Shown here in pieces: positions 59,161-64,000 of a DNA stretch of 64,000 bases. A program made the position numbers and the translations under genes. The first letter of the stretch is position 1; every line of letters starts with the position of its first letter. Location of the stretch: contig JADJOC010000002.1 in NCBI GenBank assembly GCA_016713965.1, forward strand, positions 568,271 through 632,270, written 5' to 3'. The notes below the pieces were generated by a model, which worked only from the letters and a program-made list of their open reading frames with translations, made no database searches and was not told the DNA's origin. The stretch is from Chitinophagaceae bacterium (GTDB lineage Bacteria; Bacteroidota; Bacteroidia; Chitinophagales; Chitinophagaceae).

Positions 59161-59556
59161 ATGGAAGAAAAAATGTACCCGGGAGAAGAGCCAATGTATT
59201 GGGCACTCCTGTCATTAGCAATTAGCGCTTTACTTATTATTTTTTTCAAATATTATTTAATCCCGGTTTGGGCGCATAGAAGGCAAATACGTGAAGTAGT
59301 TAACTCCTATGGTGATGAATATAATAAAATTCATGATGCGATTTATGATGCAAATAATTTTTTCGATACTACCTGCTGTATGGGAATGATTTCACTTTTT
59401 GAAAAAAAATATAAAGCTACAGAGATGTATACTGAAAAGATGCCGAAGTCTTATATGATTTATGCCAGGCTAAAAAAGAAGATATATCAAATTCACTATC
59501 AGTGCCTAAATAATTATCCTTTGTTAAATCAGTTTTTGTGGACACGGGGAGGGTGA
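59161..59556 (+). CDS. Prophage single-pass membrane protein
   Basis: 131 aa with one transmembrane helix (about 13-36, WALLSLAISALLIIFFKYYL), then a charged cytoplasmic domain with a Cys-Cys pair (TTCCMGM). No family recognised. Confidence 0.6.
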   Translation: MEEKMYPGEEPMYWALLSLAISALLIIFFKYYLIPVWAHRRQIREVVNSYGDEYNKIHDAIYDANNFFDTTCCMGMISLFEKKYKATEMYTEKMPKSYMIYARLKKKIYQIHYQCLNNYPLLNQFLWTRGG

Positions 59557-59606
59557 TACTGTTTCGTAAACTTAAGCCCTCCCTAATTTAAAACATAAAT
59601 TTTAAA

Positions 59607-59825
59607 ATGAGACTAGAAGATTTACAACGTGTAGCCTACATCACACATATACATGAAGCTGCTGCAAAGAGTTCTGAAATCAATTCGATGCTTATTGAAT
59701 TTTATGAAGAAGTCTGTAGGATGGCTAAAATGAAAGGTATTGAGCTATCTATACTATTTCCCTTGCACGATAACATCCGTGTAATCGTTGAAGATAAAAA
59801 ATTAATAAAGCAACAATTTTCCTAA
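59607..59825 (+). CDS. Small hypothetical prophage protein
   Basis: 72 aa beginning MRLEDLQRVAYITHIHEAA, predicted helical. Same direction as its neighbours. Function unknown. Confidence 0.55.
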   Translation: MRLEDLQRVAYITHIHEAAAKSSEINSMLIEFYEEVCRMAKMKGIELSILFPLHDNIRVIVEDKKLIKQQFS

Positions 59826-59845
59826 CAATAAAAAACAAAATCAAA

Positions 59846-59917
59846 ATGAAGCAAGCAAACATTTTAAAGTTTGGCCCAGGTGATGAAGAAGATGATGATG
59901 ACGATGATAATGCCTGA
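59846..59917 (+). CDS. Acidic micro-protein (23 aa)
   Basis: Starts MKQANILKFGPGDEE and continues with six consecutive Asp before a short end. 20 bp after the preceding gene with an A-rich leader, and directly before two terminator hairpins. Coding is plausible, not proven; acidic phage peptides sometimes mimic DNA. Confidence 0.4.
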   Translation: MKQANILKFGPGDEEDDDDDDNA

Positions 59918-59947
59918 ATTGAAAGTACAGAACAAGGATTTTAATTT

Positions 59948-59976
59948 AAAAAGCCGGTTTACGGCCGGCTTTTTTT
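59948..59976 (+). terminator. Rho-independent terminator
   Basis: AAAAAGCCGG pairs with CCGGCTTTTT, followed by a T7 run. Ends the early leftmost part of the rightward operon. Confidence 0.85.
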
Positions 59977-60004
59977 ACAAATCAATTATTCATTAACAAT
60001 AAAA

Positions 60005-60030
60005 AAAGCAGACGCCCAACGCCTGCTTTA
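60005..60030. terminator. Second hairpin ahead of recT
   Basis: AAAGCAG pairs with CTGCTTT around an 11-nt loop. Lies 17 bp before the recT start. Confidence 0.55.
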
Positions 60031-60046
60031 AAAACGAAAATTTAAT

Positions 60047-60972
60047 ATGAGTACAAAGTAGAACAAAAAGTATCAATTATCCAAAAATTAGATACTACTT
60101 CCCCCACTCAAATTGTAAACCTTCCTGAAGTAGCAGACAGATTTAAAAAACTGTATGTAACATTCAATGGTAAAAGTGGAGAAAAGTATTATGAAGCAGA
60201 GAAATTCCATTTTGCAAAATTGATACAGGAAAATGCCAAGCTCGCTGAATGCAGTAAGTTAAGTTTATATGGCTGCTTTTTAGATGTAGCAGTAAATGGG
60301 TTAAGCTTCGATCCAACTATGAAGCATGTTTACTTAGTTCCTTATAATGTAAAAAAGGTGATAATAACTGGGAAAAAAGAGCACAGCTACAAATAAGCGG
60401 CCAAGGTGAATTATTACTACGCATGCAGCAAGGCCAGATTAAATATGCCGACAACCCGGTATTGGTGTATGAAGGTGATATTTTTAAAACGGGTACACGC
60501 AATGGCCAATTATTTGTAGACCATGAAGCAACCATACCCCGTAAAAGCGATAATATCATTGCATGCTATTTACGAATAACACGTAATGATGATAGCGCAG
60601 ATTATAAAGTGCTTACCATGCCAGAAATTGAGAAGCTGCGCAAATTTTCCAAAGACCCCAATAGTAAAGCCTGGACAGATGGATTACCGGGAATGGTGCA
60701 GGCCAAAACAATTAAGCATGCATTTAAAAATTATCCCAAATTAAGAATACTGGAAAAATCCAAAATTTACTGCCCTGGCTTCCGATATAGTAGACGAAGA
60801 TGCAGAAGTAGTTCATGAAGATATTTATGGATTGGATGAAGAGGCCAAACAAATTCAACAGCCGGCCACACAATCTACAACACCTACCTCACCTGTAGAT
60901 GATAATTCTTTTGTTGAAGAAAAGCCGGTAGCGGCAACCAAAGGCAGATCATTTGATGACGATAATTTTTAA
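60047..60972 (+). CDS. RecT-like single-strand annealing protein, several frameshifts
   Basis: Joined length is about 308 aa. The start MSTK needs one A in AAA 60055-60057 to continue VEQKVSIIQKLD. The core SLYGCFLDVAVNGLSFDP and HVYLVPYNV is RecT-like. Another A is missing at 60351-60356, joining YNVKK to GDNNWEKRAQLQ. The central part through GMVQAKTIKHAFKNYPKL follows, and a third shift near 60750-60770 leads to ALASDIVDEDAEVV and an acidic C-terminus ending FDDDNF. Anneals complementary single strands in phage recombination. Confidence 0.8.
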
Positions 60973-61001
60973 CCCATTATTCACTATTAACTTTTTATAA
61001 A

Positions 61002-62284
61002 ATGCAAGCAGAAAATAATCAAGTAGCAGTTATCCAGAACTCCATTGAGGTTTTAAAAACTGGTCCGGAAATATTACAGGCCAGTCAAATCAAAAAAGAT
61101 AAAGCCATACAGGTAGGTACCAATATATTAACTGCTATCCAGCAGGAAGGTATGAACCCTGAATTGGATGAGCGTTGTATGAACTATCTGACCAATGTAA
61201 GTACTGCTACTAAAACGATGAAAGAAAACAGGGCTGCAGTAACTCAAATTATGGATCAACTTAAAAAATGTACACAGAAGTTGAAAATGAACTTGATCCT
61301 AAAAAAGCCGGCACCATCCCATCGCAAATACAATCTCATCGTAATACCTATGCACAACAAGTAGCAGCAGAAAAAGAACGCAAACGCCGGGAAGCTGAAC
61401 AAAAAGCAGCTAAAGATAAAGAAGCCATAGAGCTACGGGCAGAGTGCGAAAAAAGGCTTTTTAATAAATACAATGATTATTTGAGGGAAAGAAAAATAAA
61501 GCTGCAAACCGCTTTTAATAATATAACGCTTGAAAGTATAGAAGAAGTAAGCACAACTTTAATGGGTTATAATCCAGCTTTAAAAATAGAGGCACTTTCT
61601 AATTTCAATTTAGGGCTTTATGCAGCGCACCATACTGCGGATGATATAAAAGCTTTCACAGAAGAAATAATAAAATTGAAGCATGCAGAATATGCCAATA
61701 ATTATGTGGCAGAACTTTCATTATACCGAGATGAATTAAGTGACTTGCTGCCTTCTAAAAAATCTGAATTGGAAGAGAAAAAAAGGCTTGCTGATGAAAA
61801 GAAAATTTTAGAAGAAAAGGCAAAGCAAGATGCTGAAGCAAAAAAGCGCCTTGAAGAAAATGAAGCCAGGCAAAAAAAGATGGATGAAGAAAAAAAGCAA
61901 CGTGAAGATGAAAACCAAAAAAGATTGATACCCAGGCTGCCGAATCAAAAAGCACAGAAGAAACCAAGATTGATGTAAAAAAGCAAGGCGATGCAACCAT
62001 GGTCATGTTTGAAAAAGAAGTATCCACAGCCGAATTGGAAAATGGCCCAGAAGCAAGGCAAGGTTTTGAAATTACAGTACTTCATCCAGTTGGCTTCAGA
62101 AATTTTTGCAATGTGGTTTGAGAAAGAAGGAAAGAATTTGCCAATTGATAAAATTGGTAATACTAAACTTGATCAGATGAAAGCCTGGGCAGAAAAGCAT
62201 GCTTTTAAAACAGGTACAAAAATCGAAAGCAAGTTTATTAAATACGAAGAGTCATTTAAGGCTGTAAACCGTAAAGCAAAATAA
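61002..62284 (+). CDS. DUF1351-like coiled-coil prophage protein, several frameshifts
   Basis: Joined length is about 428 aa. N-terminus MQAENNQVAVIQNSIEVLKT, an ENRAAVTQIMDQLKK helix, then a long Lys/Glu-rich coiled coil (about 125-320) and a C-terminal EIFAMWFEKEGKNL domain. Shifts at A6 61263-61268 and A6 61917-61922, and one near 62095. Layout and position between recT and an exonuclease-like gene match DUF1351 proteins of phages. Function unknown. Confidence 0.65.
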
Positions 62285-62968
62285 TGCAACTCATTAACGA
62301 TACAAATTACCGTGCATTCCCAGCTGTGAGTAACAGTGACCTTACCTGGTTGGAAGAATACTGGTTGCCGCAGCATATCATAATTGATTTAAGGAAGGCT
62401 TATGCTAATGGTACCCTCATTGATGCTATGATAACTGAGCCCGAAAAGGTCGATTATTTCAAATTAAGTGTACAGGGTGAAGATTACCAGTATAGCGCTG
62501 ATGAATTTGCAGCGGCTAAAGAAATGAAGAAAGCATTTTATAAAGATCCTTTTTGTGCAGCATTTGTAAAGCAATGCAAATTTCAGCACATAAGTTACCA
62601 GCCAGATTTTAAAGTGAATTATGAAGGCTTCGATTTTACGGTACCGGCCAAATGCAAGTGGGATTTATTCCGGCCTGATATTGATTTAAGCGGTGATATA
62701 AAAAAGTACTGCATGCACAACACAAAAGCAGGTTGAGGAAGTGGTAAAATATTTTGCTTACGATCGAAGCCGTGCTTGGTACATGGATCTGGAAAACCGG
62801 AGCAATGATATTTTAATTTTTATTTCAAAGGTAAATTTTAAAGTATTTAAGGTGCCGGTAAAACGTGATAGTTCTATTTACAAAGAAGGAAAGGCCAAGT
62901 ACTAGGAAATCGCTTTTAAATGGTGGTATCTATTTTCTGATTTAAAAAATGATAATAATGGAAAATGA
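62284..62968 (+). CDS. PD-(D/E)XK nuclease-like protein (DUF3799-like), frameshift and TAG
   Basis: Starts MQLINDTNYRAFPAVSNSDL, overlapping the previous stop. The motif KWDLFRPDIDLSGDIK gives the D...(D)xK pattern of PD-(D/E)XK exonucleases paired with RecT. A shift in the A run 62700-62705 leads to ACTTQKQVEEVVKYFAYDRS, where the Gln and Tyr are typical of RecB-like nucleases. TAG 62903-62905 interrupts GKAKY-EIAFKWWYLF near the end. Full length about 227 aa, overlapping the next gene by 11 bp. Confidence 0.75.
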
Positions 62969-63215
62969 AATAAAAGATAAATGGCAAGCTACTGTAACGG
63001 ATGATAATGAGCCATACGTTTACTCAGAGGTTACTGGTGATACAATTGCAATAATAAATACATCTGAAAGGTCTAGTTCAAAAATAGATTCAGACATGAA
63101 ACTGATAGCTGCTGCGCCGGAGTTACTGGAGTTAATACACTGGATATCTAAAGTTACCAATAGCCCTGAAATCGGTATCCGCTGTGATAAATTAATTAAA
63201 AAAGCTACTGCATAA
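62958..63215 (+). CDS. Small prophage hypothetical protein
   Basis: 85 aa from MENEIKDKWQATVTDD. The SSKIDSDMKLIAAAPELLE segment is common in small phage proteins of unknown function. Its stop overlaps the next start (TAATG). Confidence 0.7.
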   Translation: MENEIKDKWQATVTDDNEPYVYSEVTGDTIAIINTSERSSSKIDSDMKLIAAAPELLELIHWISKVTNSPEIGIRCDKLIKKATA

Positions 63216-63676
63216 TGGTAGAAGTGGTTATACATATCAATAATCGGAAGGTGGTTAATATGAAAGAGTTCCGGGAAGCTTTTAACCAGTTAAAAGATGG
63301 CAAGCACTTGGTAACTGTAAAAGATATGCGTAAACGCAGCATACCGCAAAATGCTTACTACTGGGGTGTAATAGTGCCTATGGTAAGAAAAGGGTTATAT
63401 GAAGCTGGATATGATGAAGTAAGAACTAATGACGATGCCCATGAAGTTTTAAAGCATGTCCATCTGCGCAAACATATAGTGAGTAAACATACAGGCGAAA
63501 TAATTACAGAAATAGCAGGCAGCAGTACTACCCTGTCGATACCTGAATTCAACGATTATATAGAAACTATCTGCAAATGGGCATCTGAATATCTGGGAAT
63601 AATAATTCCATCACCGAATGAACAAATAGTTGAGTTTGAGCAATGGCAAAGCTCTATAGTTAAATCATGCGATTAA
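63215..63676 (+). CDS. NinB-like recombination protein
   Basis: 153 aa. RSIPQNAYYWGVIVPMVRKG and HEVLKHVHLRKHIV, then SSTTLSIPEFNDYIETICKW, EYLGIIIPSP match the NinB/YbcN-type phage recombination protein. These bind single-stranded DNA and act with annealing proteins. Coupled to the preceding gene. Confidence 0.75.
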   Translation: MVEVVIHINNRKVVNMKEFREAFNQLKDGKHLVTVKDMRKRSIPQNAYYWGVIVPMVRKGLYEAGYDEVRTNDDAHEVLKHVHLRKHIVSKHTGEIITEIAGSSTTLSIPEFNDYIETICKWASEYLGIIIPSPNEQIVEFEQWQSSIVKSCD

Positions 63677-63951
63677 AAGAAGATGTACGGAGCCTGTTTA
63701 AACCTGAAGTACTTTATGGAAAGCAGGGTGAGGAAGTAAAAATAATATCAGAAAAAGGGACCGTGTGTATAGTAGAAAATATTAATGGAGATCGGTTTCC
63801 TGTAAATGTATCCGCTTTAACGGAAGATCCAATAAAAGAAAAACCAGAAGCTGTGCCAGATACTACAGCTGTTAAAAAACCAATTATTAACCGGGTGCCG
63901 GTATCAAAGAAGGCGGCACCCATAAATCAAAAATCACTTTTCGATGAGTAA
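63667..63951 (+). CDS. Hypothetical prophage protein
   Basis: 94 aa from MRLKEDVRSLFKPEVLYGK. A beta-rich N-terminal half and a Pro/Lys-rich tail ending QKSLFDE. It overlaps both neighbours. Ending F-D-E and the tail suggest, weakly, a clamp-binding-like peptide (QKSLF). Confidence 0.55.
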   Translation: MRLKEDVRSLFKPEVLYGKQGEEVKIISEKGTVCIVENINGDRFPVNVSALTEDPIKEKPEAVPDTTAVKKPIINRVPVSKKAAPINQKSLFDE

Positions 63952-64000
63952 CGTAAAAATTAAAAAGCAAAATCAAAGATGACATTTTCCTGGAAGTAGA
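63944..64000 (+). CDS. Start of next prophage gene, cut by the window end
   Basis: ATGAGTAACG overlaps the previous stop. Reading MSNVKIK and then, with one base removed from the A5 run, SKIKDDIFLEVE, which stays open to the window end. Too short to name. Confidence 0.4.

Noticed and set aside
1..64000. CRISPR array
   Set aside because: No regularly spaced direct repeats with unique spacers were found; the repeats present are palindromes and IS ends.

Overview
The window is AT-rich DNA from a member of the Bacteroidota, most like the Chitinophagaceae. This is inferred from family content: PorT-type outer-membrane barrels, head-GIN (DUF2807) and DUF4197 lipoproteins, giant DUF6443/DUF5977 RHS proteins, DUF3871, and TAnnTTTG-like promoter boxes. 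No rRNA and no complete tRNA is present.

Region 1 (1-17.8 kb) is ordinary chromosome: an ABC-F ATPase, aldose epimerase, a receiver-PAS histidine kinase, lysyl-tRNA synthetase, a DUF4197 lipoprotein, a flavin reductase, a GxxExxY protein, a deleted fumarylacetoacetase-family gene, a fatty-acid hydroxylase, cystathionine gamma-synthase/lyase, a carbon-nitrogen hydrolase and SRPBCC proteins. Long palindromic repeats lie between several of these genes. Region 2 (17.8-18.5 kb) is a REP-associated tyrosine transposase flanked by its own inverted REP hairpins.

Region 3 (18.4-24.4 kb, minus strand) is a tight nine-gene NAD+/ADP-ribose operon: an NrtR-like regulator with a 21-bp palindromic candidate operator, nicotinamide phosphoribosyltransferase, NADAR, a small protein annotated in relatives as ADP-ribosylation/crystallin J1, a Poa1p-like macro domain, KptA/Tpt1, a metallophosphatase, PRPP synthetase and a small unknown. 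The set can make PRPP, remake NMN from nicotinamide, spend NAD+ on RNA 2'-phosphate removal, clear the Appr products and remove ADP-ribose from nucleobases. Region 4 (24.7-30.1 kb) carries ParA, an esterase, DNA polymerase I and a receiver protein.

Region 5 (30.2-57.1 kb) is accessory. Two inverted copies of a 1.45-kb IS5-like element (30.5-31.9 and 52.2-53.7 kb) lie here, each with its own 6-bp target duplication. Between them are RNase HI with a viroplasmin domain, a two-gene short prokaryotic Argonaute system whose partner carries a SMEK-type (predicted nuclease) domain in place of TIR, Sir2 or DUF4365, two giant RHS genes (one cut by an IS630 element at a TA), a candidate immunity protein, and a highly divergent family-A-polymerase-like protein cut by IS copy 2. 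DUF3871 and Sak4-like genes follow.

Region 6 (57.1-64 kb) looks like the start of a prophage or related island. A 44-bp 3' fragment of tRNA-Asn(GTT) marks its edge. Inside are divergent CI/Cro-like regulators, RecT, a DUF1351-like protein, a PD-(D/E)XK protein and a NinB-like protein. No integrase is in view.

Quality caveat: at least 18 genes carry a +/-1 shift, nearly always at an A/T homopolymer one base too short, including genes expected to be essential (polA) and genes otherwise perfectly conserved. Three or four more have a single in-frame stop. The likeliest explanation is unpolished long-read sequence, so most broken genes are annotated here as reconstructed single genes.
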